Positions 11,298 through 23,222 of a stretch of 64,000 bases of DNA are shown piece by piece. Position numbers and translations under genes: made by a program. The notes under the pieces were generated by a model that was not told the DNA's origin, made no database searches, and worked only from the letters and a program-made list of their open reading frames with translations. The number at the start of each line of letters is the position of its first letter. The stretch's first letter is position 1. Source of the stretch: Craspedostauros australis (taxonomy: Eukaryota > Bacillariophyta > Bacillariophyceae > Mastogloiales > Achnanthaceae); assembly GCA_026770025.1 (NCBI GenBank), contig JAMXDE010000005.1, forward strand, positions 3,100,001 to 3,164,000. Reading direction: 5' to 3'.

Positions 11298-12212
11298 ATG
11301 CCCAAAATCCGAGTGCGGCACGCGGCTGGATCAGCAGCAATCGAGATCCCACCAAGATCGACGAACGAAGATGTGAGCAAGCTGATCGAAGGCAGGTTGC
11401 CCTCGTTGGCGGCGACGAAGCAGGTTTGGAAGATCGGGTTCCCGCCCAAGAAGGTGACGTGCTCGCCGCGCGATCCCTTCGAGATCAACGAGGTGATCCA
11501 TGTCTCGGATACGCGCGATGGCGAGGACCCCAGCGTGGCATCGGCGACCGCGGGCTTCTCCATCGTGATCCCGCAGACGCCGCCTCAGCGCACCGATCCG
11601 GACGGATTCCTGGTGAAGCGCGTCATCCCCGCCGACAACTCGTGTCTATTCAACTCCATCGGATACAGCCTGCTGAACAAATCGCTGGAGTACCCGAGGA
11701 GGTTGCGGGATCAGGTGGCGAAGGCGGTGATAGAGAATCCCGGATATTACACGGAGGCGTTCCTCGGCCGGCCGCCCGCAGATTACATCGATTTCATCAC
11801 GACGCCGTCTGCCTGGGGCGGGCAGATCGAGCTGCTCGTCTTCAGCAAGCTGTTCGAATGCGAGATCGTGGCGTGCGACATCGTGCGCAATCAGGTGGAC
11901 ATTTACGGTCAGGAAGGCAACTACGTGCGGCGGATATACGTCATGTACGATGGAGCGCATTATGATTGTTTGGCGTACACGTTCGACACGAACCTGCCCA
12001 AGGACGCAGATGTGACCCAGTTCGCCGTGGACGATGATTGGGTGCTGCAACACGCCAAGCAGATGTGTCGCGAGCAGCATGCGCAGAAAGCCTACACGGA
12101 TATCAGCAACTTCACCTTGCGCTGTTTGGTGTGTCAGAAGGGATTCACGGGTGCCATGGAAGCGCAGCAACATGCGGAGGCTACGGGGCATGCTAACTTT
12201 GCCGAATACTAG
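11298..12212 (+). CDS. OTU1: OTU1/YOD1-type ubiquitin thioesterase
   Basis: A cysteine deubiquitinase expected to work with the p97/Cdc48 segregase on ubiquitinated substrates, as known for yeast Otu1 and animal YOD1. A single exon encodes 304 residues. The start at 11298 (MPKIRVRHAAGSAAIEI) places the N-terminal ubiquitin-like (UBX-like) domain at residues 1-80. The OTU domain follows with the catalytic block PADNSCLFNSIGYSL (Cys116), a conserved TPSAWGGQIELLVFSKLF segment, and YDGAHYDCLAY with the catalytic His221. A C-terminal C2H2 zinc finger begins LRCLVCQKGF and ends HAEATGH, as is typical of this family. All key residues are present, so the protein should be active. Confidence 0.96.
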   Translation: MPKIRVRHAAGSAAIEIPPRSTNEDVSKLIEGRLPSLAATKQVWKIGFPPKKVTCSPRDPFEINEVIHVSDTRDGEDPSVASATAGFSIVIPQTPPQRTDPDGFLVKRVIPADNSCLFNSIGYSLLNKSLEYPRRLRDQVAKAVIENPGYYTEAFLGRPPADYIDFITTPSAWGGQIELLVFSKLFECEIVACDIVRNQVDIYGQEGNYVRRIYVMYDGAHYDCLAYTFDTNLPKDADVTQFAVDDDWVLQHAKQMCREQHAQKAYTDISNFTLRCLVCQKGFTGAMEAQQHAEATGHANFAEY

Positions 12213-12658
12213 AGCGTAACGTCGAGTGCTGTTCAGCATACACTATCCAGCGTACATACTATTATATTATATTATACGAGTAGTATGGCAAACTTGTTCT
12301 AACAGAGTAGAGGAAGGCAGTATGGTTTTCAATACAATGGAGTAGGTAGAGTGCGTTGGTGACATCGTCTCTCTTGAGATTGAGGTTGCTTGTGAGTTCG
12401 CATGAGCTGGAGTCACGCACGAAGCGTGACTGAGAAGCGTGACTGCGAATCGTGGACAACACATGAGACCGAAGAAGCAGAAGCCATCTCCTGTCGCACA
12501 CACACACACACACAACGCAGCATCCTCACTCAAAGAGCAACGCTTCAGATCATCACAGCACCATAGTCGTAGTCGTACGAGTATTGCTTCCATACAAACA
12601 ACAGGAGAGAAGACATCATCATCCTGCGACTGCATCAAGGAGAGTAGCGAGCTTTGCA
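12213..12658. other. Intergenic region with a CA microsatellite
   Basis: Holds a TATTATATTATATTATACGAGTA stretch around 12259-12282 (described here in two parts: ATT repeats, then TACGAGTA), a (CA)n tract at about 12497-12514 and a second TACGAGTA at 12576-12583. It includes the leader of the RRM gene. No separate gene recognised. Confidence 0.5.
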
Positions 12659-14388
12659 ATGAACGACTGGGATTCTTGCGGTCTGGGGTATCATGACCAT
12701 TCCCATTCCTCAGATTGTTCGCCTGTGCACAGGAACGGAGCAGCGTCATCGCATCCGCCTCCACCATCTGCAAGAGTCAGCGCATCTCATCAGACAGCAC
12801 CGACTTACGGATCCAACAGCAGTGGTGATGCGTTGATGTCGCACGGCCTGGAGGTTGCGGCTGGAAGGAATAAGGCACGTGGTGTCATTGAAGGCTTTCA
12901 GGCCAGCGGCATCATCGAACACAACCAAAATGCCTCCGCTTGCCCTCCTCCTCCTCCACCACTACCGATATCTCTGCCGATACCGCCGCCACCACCAGCG
13001 CCTATTTCTCTACCTATTCCGCCGCCGCCGCCGCAGCAAGTGTCTGTTCATTCCTTTGCACATGCGACGCAACAACCGTTCGCTCATCAGATGCCGCAAG
13101 CCACCCACATGCCAATCGCACAAGATCCCAACCAATATCACACTGCTCACATACCACCACAGCACCATCGCCCGCCAATGTACATCACGCCCCACAAAAC
13201 GGCGCAACAGTTCACGAGAGAACGCGATCAGTTCATGGTCACGTACGAGGATCGCAAGCGCAGGGCGTTGATGAGGAATCTCGCTTACGTGGAACGCAAG
13301 GAACGACAGAAACTGCAGGAAGGTCTATCTCGCATGCACAGCGCTCAGAAGGCCGAACAGCAGCTGCGGCAGCATCATGATCGGTTGCTGCAGCAGCGCA
13401 TCGCTCATGTGCATGGCAACCAGCACAATAGCAACAAGTCTATAGCGATTTACGTGTCGGGACTGCCAGCGAACGGTCCCACGTTGGAGGCCTTGATGCA
13501 GTCCATGTTTGGTGCGTTCGGGACCATCCGAAGGATTCATTTTTACAGAGATCGGGCAACGGGGCGTTTGAAGGGCGATGCCCTTGTGCTCTACGAGGCA
13601 AGCAAGGATGACGATGACAGGCTCATCGCGACCGTGTGTTCCCAGGTACGTGATCGTTGTTTGGATGTCCCATGACGGCCATTGTGTCGGCGATACTATT
13701 ATATTATATGAGAGCAAGAGAGAGAGAGAGAGAGTGGGCTTTGAATCGCACTTGATGAATGTGCCACTGCCAATCACGCCGCCGATCTCGTGTACGCGAC
13801 ATATTGCGAATGAAGGCGAGATCAGGAACGTATCACATTGCGTTTCGTTGTCGTTGTGCTGTTGCGGGTTCTATCGAATGCGATGCAGGCAAGTGTCCTG
13901 TCGTGCTGTGTCGTGTGGATCACCACACTCTGCTGTCTCCCAAGACATCCAAGCACGTATGTATAGCAGAGTCGAAGCACCCACAAGGGATCCGTGCGCA
14001 GATCTCACGCAGAGACGCACCGTGGAATACCAATACAGTAATCCTCTGCGACTGCGTGGTGATATCCACATTGATTGCGTGCATGATGAACCAAAAAAGA
14101 TTGTCTCACATCACAAAACACATGGCATGATCACAGATGGACGGTGCCGAGCTACCAGGAGGGATCGTCCTATCCGTTCAGGCTGCCAACAGCGGCCCGC
14201 AGAAAAAAGACAACGGTGCAACGAGAAGCAGGAGCAAGTCCGGTCATGACGATACCATCCCTGTTCTCGGCAAGGACCCGAAGCCATCGCCGCAGGATAC
14301 TCGTACGCTGGTGGAAGATGCAGACGAGGCCGATGCTGATGCTGACGAGAGTGAGGACTTGGATGATTTCTTTGCGTCCTTGGAGTAA
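12659..14388 (+). CDS. RRM-domain RNA-binding protein with a polyproline centre, two exons
   Basis: Probably a nuclear mRNA-processing factor. Exons 12659-13645 and 14137-14388 join in phase 0 and encode 412 residues. Residues about 94-126 are polyproline runs (PPPPPPLPISLPIPPPPP), a likely ligand for WW or SH3 domains. Residues about 180-240 form a charged helix with RERDQF and ERKERQKLQEGL. One RRM spans residues about 260-350, with RNP2 IAIYVSGL and RNP1-like GRLKGDALVLYE; its last strand lies across the intron (CSQ|MDGAELPGGIVLSVQAA). That continuity is the main support for the splice. The C-terminus is acidic (DEADADADESEDLDDFF). An in-frame upstream ATG at 12584 would add 25 residues. 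The family is not assigned beyond RRM. Confidence 0.85.
13717..13734 (+). repeat. GA microsatellite in the RRM gene intron
   Basis: A pure (AG)n tract lies inside the 13646-14136 intron. Confidence 0.85.
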
Positions 14389-15943
14389 CTGAAGGGTGAC
14401 CTGTTCTTGTGAGTTGCAAGCACGTTCTTTTTGGAGCAGATCGCAGACCGCTTGAGCATTTCGGAATAATGGGTCTCATTGTCGCACTCGAGGAGTACTC
14501 CACCATGACATCTCCTCACCTTGGCACATGGATCATATAATACAATGCAGCAGAGCAGAGATAAGTTATCAGTGTTGCCAGCACATACTCTCCATATTCA
14601 ACCCACATTGTGGTGAATGAAACACTCGCAGTTGAGGACCCTCGAGTAGTTTGTTTCCGCGGTCTACGGCCACACGCTCGACTAAAATGATTGATTGGCA
14701 TCGACCATCCACGTTTCCATTCGATGTTGTCGAGAGATGAATACAATCGATGTGCGCTGTGACATCGCATGCGACATTGTTCTGCAATAAGTGGCTCAAA
14801 GAGTACGAGGAAAGTAGCGCTTCTCGAAACCGGAACAGGCGGAACGCGCAGCAAATCCGTCACAATTTTGTGGCATCCGCTGCTGCGATCACAAACACAA
14901 GGCGGACGACACGAACAACCGCAACAGCAAATCATCACAACGAGCGCTTTGACACGAAGAGCAGATAGAGGTTGCAGGGAAGTGAAGTAAAGTGGAGCAA
15001 ACAATCGCAAAGGCAGACTCGGCGGGAGACGCCCATGGTGAGAGCATCGACGTGAAGAGTGAGAGCAATCGATCGGCGGCAGTGAACTTTGGTAAGGATC
15101 CGTGCCTGTTTGGCTCATGTTGACGGCCGACAACGAAACGTGTGGAGGGAAGCAAGATGGTCTGCGCAATTTGGCGCAATTTGGCGCAATTCGTTGGAGT
15201 TTGTGTGCCTCCTGTTTTTTCACGTGCTTCCATGCGCAGTTTTCTTGCTCGGTTTTGTGAATCCAACCACGACTTTGTGGCCTGTCCACGACTTTGTGGG
15301 CAGCCTGGCTTCATCCCACCAACGTGTGCTTGTGGCTGCGAGTGGAGATGGGAGCAACACTGCACCGTTCCCCAAACGACACCATCCCACGAGCCTCACA
15401 GAATGTGAGCAGCAGCTGTCACGCCTTGCCATCGCAGATCGTAGTATACCACGCAAAGCCAAAACACGACCACGCGGCTCTCTTGGTTCCAACACGAGCC
15501 ATGCCCTGCTGTGACCCACCATGCCTGTTCTCTGACCTTCGCTCTTGCCAAACCACACCATGCGATGCCACACCATGTCAGTACTCACGGACTCTACTCT
15601 CACTGCGATCCACTTCACTCTGTCTTGATTGCATCCGCGCTTTATTCCTCGGTGGGTGTCAACCTTCGCAATCGCATCGTGGTGGCTGAACATGCGGATT
15701 GGATAGAGAGACTCTGAAGATTGGTAGCATATCCACATTCGCATTCACAGTCGTCGACAGAGGCAGAGGCAGAGATAGAGACTCGTCCACCTCCACACCG
15801 ACATTGCAAGGCATATTGCTTGTGGAGGAGAGAACGCTACTCCATACACCGCACTACACCGCACTACACTACACTACACTCCGTACACCGCGCTCTGCTA
15901 ACCAATCAACTAGCCCAGGCAAGGAAGGCACTGTGTATCGACC
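14389..15943. other. Long intergenic region without a supported gene
   Basis: Open frames of up to 257 codons occur here, mostly on the minus strand, but they are Cys/Ser/His-rich, overlap one another on both strands and contain no recognisable domain. Short tandem units are visible: ATTTGGCGCA at 15168-15190, and ACACTACACCGC-type units at 15845-15890. Confidence 0.45.
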
Positions 15944-18900
15944 ATGGATGGGCGGTACCCCTTTGGTGGAAACGGCCAGCAGGGACATGATGCCAACAAT
16001 CCAGTAAGTGGCCAAAGCTTGCGTTGCTCCGTGTGTTTGTCTTTCACGAAGATGCATCACGACTGTCCGCTGCCGGTCCTGTTCCGAACACCCAACTGCA
16101 TCCGACTGCATCCGACTCCTTGCCGATGCTTGCATCGGTGCCTGCAGAGACACGAGTGGATCTATGCATGGCATGGCATGGCATGGCATGGCACTGATAC
16201 GCATCATCGTACTCGTACGAATATTCGTGACATCGGAGCGCTCCTTCTCTAACCATTCCGTGTGTCTTGGCCTCCCTCCCACAACAAACATAACACCACG
16301 TGACACCAAATGATACGGCACGGTACCTGCAACACCTAACGACGTACTCGCACTCTCCCAAATGGTTCCTCCTGCACTGAATCGCCCCAACTTTCAACAT
16401 CAACAGTTGCAAAATCCGCAGTTGAGAGCTGCGCTGGGGCTGGGGAGTCTCAACGTCGATGAGCTCATCTTCCAACAAAGGCAGCAAGAGCTGCAGAGAG
16501 ACCTCCAGCTGCACCAAATGATGATGCAGGGACAGGCTCGGTATGACACCATCCTCCAGGAGCAGCAGCGCATACAGGCAGTGGGGGAGCACATGCATGA
16601 GATCCCGGATCTGCAACGGCACTACCATCAGATCATGATGCAGGAGCAAGCGCAGCTGCAGCAGCAGGAGGAGATGCGCCGCAGGCGCTACGGGTTGCCT
16701 CCCATAATACCGGGCACGCATCCCGCCGACCAGGCAGCAGCAGCAGATGGATCCTCGTCAGAAGCTGCTGCAACAAACGAAGACGCAACCCCGACTGCAG
16801 AAGTCCAATCCGCCGAATCGCCGCCAGTGGCGGTCGCAGTCGCGGTACCAGCGTACGCCAATGCGAATGGGACCGCGGCAGACGTACCTTCCACGGTTGC
16901 TGCCATACCCATTGCAACGGCCATACCGGGATCAGCGCCATCCGCAGCAACAGTAACAACAGCAGCGTCATCGTTGCATCCAGCCGCGACACCAAGCGCC
17001 GTGCAAAATGGCACTGCAAATACTCTCCCACATGGCAACAACGCGAAGGATGCACAACCATCAACGCAGAAGGCAGCAGCGGCTGCTGACGCCAACACAG
17101 AACCTGACAACCAATCGTCGATACCGGCACAACCCGACGCGGCACCTGCGATCACAGTTGCTGGGACGACCGCAGTATCCGTGAACGGCCCTGCATCAAC
17201 GCCAGCTCCCATGCCGGTTTCTCAACCAATCCCGACGCAACAACTAACAACAGCAAAGCCAGGCGTCGGAGCATCGAAGGAACCGACGGCGAAGAAGGGG
17301 AAGAAGCAGAAAACCACTTCGTCATCGTTGTCATCGCCAAAATCAGCCTCCAAAGCAAAAGCAAAACTGAAGGCAACCGGCAAAGCAGCGCCGAGCACAC
17401 CCAAATCAAAATCGGAAACGAAGACCAAGTCCAAACCCACGCCCAAGGGACAGAAAGCGGAGCGAACTGGAGCCAGCGGGGATAGTCAAGACAAGGCTGG
17501 ATTGCAGAGTCCATCCAAACCCAAGGACAAACCGACAAAGACCAAGTCCGCGAAGAGATCACCGCCGCAGCCAAAGGATGCTGAAAGCCACACTGCGTCG
17601 GAAGCTGGTGCACGCGATGGCAACATTACTAGCCCGCCGGCGAAACGTTTTAAAGCAAGCGCCAACGATGATGGCAACGGCAAAGCGACGAAGCCCGTGT
17701 CGTTGGATACGCAGCCGCAGTATGAAGATGCTGCGGAAGATAACGCCAGTCCCGACACCCTCTCTGACGCTATTGGCAACATCACTGCAGCAAGTACCGG
17801 ATCAACAAGCGTCATGGTCGATGCGCCGGCCCAGGTTGAAGCGCTGCTTGATCTAGCCACGGCTTCGATGCCGACCAAAGAAAGCAGCAGAGCGGCGATG
17901 GACGTTGAGGACGAAGGTCATACGGGCGAGGGCGATGCGAATGGCGTGAAGACGCAACCGCAGCATCAAGGTGCAGGCACCGAAGACGGTGATGGTCCTG
18001 CTGAGACCCAAGCTGGCACAGCAGCTGCAACCTCACAGCAAGACAAGTCCATGTTGAACCTGTTGGCGGCCACGAAAGCCATGGAACAGTTTGACGATGC
18101 TGCGACGACGCTCATCGACATGAAGGCCAACGTTGAGTGGGAAGAGTCTGAACAAAGCGAGGGTGAAACCGAAGGCGAAGGCGAAAGGGAAGTCGCGGCC
18201 GAAGCTGATATGGAATCAGACACGGACAACGGCATCGACAATGATTGCGATGCTGTGGAGCAGGGGATTCAGATTGCGACGGAGAGAGGTGAAACGATCA
18301 ACTTGGCCGGCATGCAATCTGTCCTGCCTCAGCTGCCGGAAGAACCCGAGTTGCCGTTGTCGCCGGAGGAATTCCAGCGAGGAGCATTTATTCTCGACCC
18401 AAGCAAATCACGCAAGTCACGTCGCAAGTTATCCTCGAAGAACGGCAAAGGCTCGTCGTTGGACGGTGCATCGAAGAGGCCGGAGGTGCCGACCGTGGAT
18501 TATCCGTACCAAATCGATCCGTGGTGGCCATCCATCAGCAGCATCCGGAAGGAAAGGAAGGCCAGTGGACGGACGGTAGATGAGGATGACTTCGAAGATG
18601 ATCCTCAGTTCAAGCCTGCCCCCAATTCACAATTCCGCGCCAACATGCCGCGCATTCGCGAAAAGTTCGCCACGGAGGCCGAACCGGGCGTTCTCGAGAA
18701 GGTGCCACCTTGCCGAGTCCATCGAATGCTCATGAACAAACGGAAGAGTGTGGTCGCGCCGGAACATGTGCATTGCTTTCAGGTGACGGAGCTCTACCCC
18801 AACAACATGATGGTGTGCTGCTCGCAGTGCGGAACCTGGCGTCATGCCGAATGCGGTGGCCATTACAAGCCCTTCTCTGTGCGTGAATGTATCAGCACAC

Positions 18901-20105
18901 CGCTGACGATTATCTGCGACCGTTGTCACGAGGAGGAACCAATCCTGCGCGAACACTCGAGCGGACGTGCGAGGATCGACAAGCAGCGGACCGAACAACT
19001 GCGGCGCGCCCTGGCGACGTCTGCCACCATGCGGCAAGCGTCCTTCTCCAAGCACGGTGGGACCTACAAGTGGCCGTTGGGAAGCGTCTCAGCGACTCAC
19101 ATCGGCGGTCACACACGCAGCGTGCATTCCCGTCATGACAAGGCAGAGAAGCAATGGGCGGACATGGCTACCCGGCTTGGCCGCAACTACAACACCAAGG
19201 GAAGGGATCGGACGAAAGTGAGGACGAAGGAGCTGGAACGGTTGCTGGTGTCCGTGGAGGACGCTGAGGGCCACACGGATCGTCACAACATGATGCTCTT
19301 CCTCCTGGAAGACTCGCAACGCGATCGTCCAGTTGGATTCGAGAAATCGATGAAGAACATCTTCGATCCCGAAGAGGATGATGGCGAGGACAGCAGTGAT
19401 GATGACGATGCTGATAGCGACGGTGCTGGTAATGATGTTAAGAATGATGCTGACGGTGCTGGTAAAGGTAAGAAGGGGGAAATCGACGATGGTGACGATG
19501 GCATCGCTGAACAAGCCTCCGCAAACGAGAACGAAAACGACAGCGGCGTCAATGCCAATGAGCAGTTTAAAACGGGCGTTGCGAATGACGATGAGAATGA
19601 TGGCAACGGTGAGGGTGACAGCACCAAGCCCGAACTGACGAATGGCAACGGCACAAAAGAAAAGCAACAGGCGGAGAGCAAGGACAGCTGTTTATCCGAC
19701 ATATCAGACAACGTCACAAGTACAAGTACAACTACAACCACAAATCCAAGTGCAATGGATGCTGATGTCGACGTCGATGTCGATGGGACTGTTGATATCA
19801 ATACTGGTGGTGGTATTGATATTGACGTCGACATTGACGTCGACGTTACCGTTGACGAGAACCTACCACCGAATCATCCAGACGATGGTGCGAAAGACAT
19901 CCCGCAGGAGAAGTCGGATGAGAACGGCAAGGAGGGAGACACCAAGCCAAAGGGTGGGCCGTGCGCACGTTCAGGCTGTCCCAATCGGCATCGTTTCGAC
20001 TCGGTGTTTTGTTCGGATGCGTGTGGTGTGTCAGCAATGGAATCCGATCTCCTTCGGACATTCTTCTACGTGAGCGACATGCATCCAGCATTGTTCAGGG
20101 CGTGA
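15944..20105 (+). CDS. Large low-complexity protein with a PHD-like finger and a C-terminal zinc cluster, two exons
   Basis: Probably a nuclear chromatin-associated protein. I infer exon 1 at 15944-16003 (20 residues, ends at GTAAGT) and exon 2 at 16407-20105, joined in phase 0 for 1,252 residues. If transcription starts inside the intron, an ATG at 16362 would begin the protein instead. A Gln-rich coiled segment comes first (residues about 30-110), then Ala/Thr-rich and Lys/Pro/Ser-rich disordered tracts. At about residues 785-860 lies a PHD-like finger: VCCSQCGTWRHAECGGHY, then ICDRCHEEEP. A second acidic disordered tract follows, with alternating Asp-Val units near the end. The protein closes with a CARSGCPNRHRFDSVFCSDA zinc cluster and a short helix. 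No family name can be assigned. Confidence 0.82.
16165..16192 (+). repeat. Pentanucleotide GCATG repeat in an intron
   Basis: About five tandem GCATG/GGCAT units lie in the 16004-16406 intron of the zinc-finger gene. Confidence 0.85.
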
Positions 20106-21065
20106 GAGCTCGTTGAGGGAGCCCCGGCATGGGCATGGGCAAACTCCATCATCGTCATCATCAGGACGTGGCATGCGATGCAATCAAAACCCCGTGGTGG
20201 AACATACTCGACATTATTTGAGTCCCACTGATCTAGCGCTCTGTGCACAGCAACGTACTCGTAAACACTAATCTTAGCCATCATCAACTTGTTCGTACCA
20301 CACATACTCGTACGCAACACATACAGTGTCTCACAACTCTCGGTGCAACGTTGAAGCCGCCTTTTCCACGATGAAGCATTCCGTTGGGAGCGATCGTGGA
20401 AAAACAAACACAAACACGTTCCGAAACCTGGCTGTCGGAGTGTCCACGCTCCAGTTCATCCCAAGCCGTGTCGAAGCAACACCACCAAGCCGCAGTGGTA
20501 TGCATAGACGAGGACGGCGAACATTTCAGAGTGCTTTCTTGTCTACTAATATGTCATGTAATGTATGGTATTGCACTCGTCATGCTGTGATCATCATCAC
20601 GCTAAACTGCCACTTGGCTGCGAGTGCCTGTTGGTTTGCCATTTTCCAACCCTGCACGTTGTCTGGCCCTTCGGCTGTCTCGCGTACAGCACGCATATAA
20701 GTTGTGCATACTCAATGAGACATCCCAGCCGCAAGATGCCGTCTTGCCTTGGAGGGGCGTGGCTTTGCAACTGTTGCGCGCATTGGATGCCTTCCTTTGC
20801 GCGGTCTGCATGCAGTCGCCGGGATGCGTTCATCGCCACGGCAGTCCATCTGAGCGACTGCCAAGTGCGCGCCTCTGCCGTGGCGCTTGTATGTGCACGC
20901 GAACCGTTGCTTGGTTGTGTATTTGCAGTATGCGGGCAGACTGGAGACACACCAGGCTGTCCATCGTCCCGATGAGTCATCCGTGTTTGTTCTCTCCGAG
21001 TACTGCTTGATTGAGGTGAGTGTCCGTACTCGTAGTGGTAAAGTATGGTTAGTATGGAAACGTCA
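20106..21065. other. Convergent intergenic region
   Basis: The zinc-finger gene (plus) and the prenyltransferase gene (minus) both end here. Three TACTCGTA words occur at 20256, 20305 and 21027. Overlapping open frames on both strands show no domain. Confidence 0.45.
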
Positions 21066-23222
21066 TCATACGAAGCTCGCCAGCAAGAGCACAACGGAGA
21101 TGAGACCTTCTTCGACGGCCTTGTTGACGACGTCCTTGTCCCGGCCCTCCACTTGAAGGACTTGGTAGGATCGACGCAGCTGCATGAGACTGCCAACCAT
21201 TGCCAGACTGAAACGACGTAGGATGGCCCACGAGATGGCTGCATTCGCCGTGGCTGATGCTGATATCATGTTGAGCACGCCGGTGAGGACGGAGCGCGCT
21301 GGCCCCGCCATGGCCAGCGCAGAGACAGCAAGAGAACATGCGAAGCTGACTCTGGTGGCGAATTTGGGTCCGTGGACGACGGGCACCGTCCACACTCCAT
21401 GGTGCTTGTCCTCGATCCTATCGTTGAGGTCCATGCTGATTTCACGTCCCATGATCCCCACGAAGAGCAGGCAGACAAGGCGGAGCAACGGCGCCAATGG
21501 TCCCAGTTGAATGGGCGTTCCTGATCTGAGCAGGGATAATGTCGCCATGCCGCTGGTGAGCGGTGCCAGTGCGATGAGGCTGGCGCAGACACAGTTCTTG
21601 AGCCAGGTTCTTGGCTTGAGGTGTTGCGTGTACCAGAAGGTGAGGACGAGGCCGGTCATGACAGTAAGTCGCGCCGGTATCCCTGGCACGATGGTCGTGC
21701 AGAATAGAGCCGCGGCGTAGAGGACGCTGAGGAATCGCTTCGCGACGATCATGGGAACTTTGTGGTCCTTGAGGGGCTGGTAATGCTTGTGCGAGTCGTT
21801 TCCCAGCTTGGTGTCGTAGTAGTCATTGACCAGCATGCTGGTGGAGGACGTGAGTAGCAAGGCCAGCAGGACCACCATCATGGACGGACGAGAGATGGCG
21901 GTCCAGAAAGTTGCGGCGCTGGAACCTGGAAGGCTTTGCACAGCCAGCCATACGCCGATGAGGTGGAAGAGGACGACGCCGGGGTCATTGACTGGGCGCG
22001 TCATGTGGAGCAGATCAGGGAGGCAGCTTCTGATGGTTGCCTGTTGGGATGGCGGCGCTGCCGCTGTTGTGGGTGGCGCAGGTACCGAGGTGGATGATGC
22101 TGGTGTCACAACCGGCGTTCCGTTCGTCCTGGATGCAACGTTTGTTGGTGTGTTGAGTGCTCTGGGTGACGACGAAGATGACAAGAGGGATGGCGTTGAT
22201 GCGGGCGATGGAATCTGTTTGACACCGGTGCTCGTGATTTTGTTGGATGCTGCACTGTTGGCAGAAGCGGAAGGTGGCATTGGCGCAATCGTGGATGCTG
22301 CGGTAACAGGTTTTGCCGCCAATGACGTTGACGCCGGTGGTGAAAGCTGCGACGCAGGCTCCGAATGCGATTGGTGGAGATCGACATTTGTTCCGTGTGT
22401 CTTTCCCAGAACGTGCAGCGCGTCTTCATCTGAATGAGAAGTGCACATTGGCGAAGCTCCTTCACGTTTCGTCTCCGCATGTTGCGTGGGCTCCACAATT
22501 GTGTTCACAGGCGATGCAATCGCATCGGGCAATGGCTGTTTGACATGTTGTGGTGCATCGCATTGTTCAAGGCCATCCTGATGAAGTGGAATCGGAAAGG
22601 GATTGGGTTCTGAATGATGGATAGAAGCATCTGTTCCCGCTGCCGCACCATGGAGACCGAGTCTGTATTGGTGGTCGTCATCATGCTGCTCCAGTTCCTG
22701 CTGCTGTCGCAGTAGTTCTTCCTGTTGCTGTTGTTGTTGTTGTTGCTGTTGTTGATATTGTTGTTGAGAGATGGAGATCTTGACGCTGGAAAGCTGCGCA
22801 GGTTCGCGAACTGCGGACGTGTCATTCATCATGACACCCTCCATCTGGTGGCTGACGCCATCGCCCGTGGATGCTGCGGTCGATGTTGCATTGTTGCTGG
22901 ACAAATCGCCTCCATCCGCATCGCCGCCCTGCACGGCAGAGAGATGGGCCGACAAAGAAGAGTGCGGATCTTTCGATTGCTGCTGCTGCGGCTGCTGCTG
23001 TTCCTGACCGTCCCACGGCTTGGACAGAGAATGGGCTGAGAATGCAGCCACCATGGTGGACGATGATGCCTTCAGCATCGATGTGGACATTGACACGCAC
23101 AGAACAATTGCAACCCAGCCGATGCGGCATCCGGAAGCTCCCTGCGCAGCCATTCTTCTCTTTCCTGCAATTGGCCTTGCTTCTGTTGCTCTTGCTGTCC
23201 CCATTGGTCTTCTTGTTTTCAT
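21066..23222 (-). CDS. UbiA-family prenyltransferase with a long disordered N-terminal extension
   Basis: An integral membrane enzyme that transfers a prenyl chain to an aromatic or other acceptor in quinone, tocopherol, chlorophyll or haem synthesis; the acceptor cannot be told from sequence. A single exon encodes 718 residues. Residues about 30-60 form a hydrophobic leader (IGWVAIVLCVSMS) followed by ASSSTMVAAFSAHS, which could be a bipartite plastid leader with Phe near the cleavage site. Residues 65-400 are low complexity: a Gln run near 155-180 and long Ser/Thr/Pro/Ala tracts. The catalytic part, about residues 400-718, has NDYYDTKLGND near 466 and DLNDRIEDK near 597, the two Asp-rich magnesium-binding motifs, among about eight hydrophobic helices. 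The extension of some 400 residues is far longer than usual for this family. Confidence 0.88.
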   Translation of the reverse strand: MKTRRPMGTARATEARPIAGKRRMAAQGASGCRIGWVAIVLCVSMSTSMLKASSSTMVAAFSAHSLSKPWDGQEQQQPQQQQSKDPHSSLSAHLSAVQGGDADGGDLSSNNATSTAASTGDGVSHQMEGVMMNDTSAVREPAQLSSVKISISQQQYQQQQQQQQQQQEELLRQQQELEQHDDDHQYRLGLHGAAAGTDASIHHSEPNPFPIPLHQDGLEQCDAPQHVKQPLPDAIASPVNTIVEPTQHAETKREGASPMCTSHSDEDALHVLGKTHGTNVDLHQSHSEPASQLSPPASTSLAAKPVTAASTIAPMPPSASANSAASNKITSTGVKQIPSPASTPSLLSSSSSPRALNTPTNVASRTNGTPVVTPASSTSVPAPPTTAAAPPSQQATIRSCLPDLLHMTRPVNDPGVVLFHLIGVWLAVQSLPGSSAATFWTAISRPSMMVVLLALLLTSSTSMLVNDYYDTKLGNDSHKHYQPLKDHKVPMIVAKRFLSVLYAAALFCTTIVPGIPARLTVMTGLVLTFWYTQHLKPRTWLKNCVCASLIALAPLTSGMATLSLLRSGTPIQLGPLAPLLRLVCLLFVGIMGREISMDLNDRIEDKHHGVWTVPVVHGPKFATRVSFACSLAVSALAMAGPARSVLTGVLNMISASATANAAISWAILRRFSLAMVGSLMQLRRSYQVLQVEGRDKDVVNKAVEEGLISVVLLLASFV

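Noticed and set aside
14516-15744. Minus-strand frames of 257 and 174 codons
   Set aside because: Composition is typical of non-coding translation and they overlap plus-strand frames of similar size; no domain or splice support.
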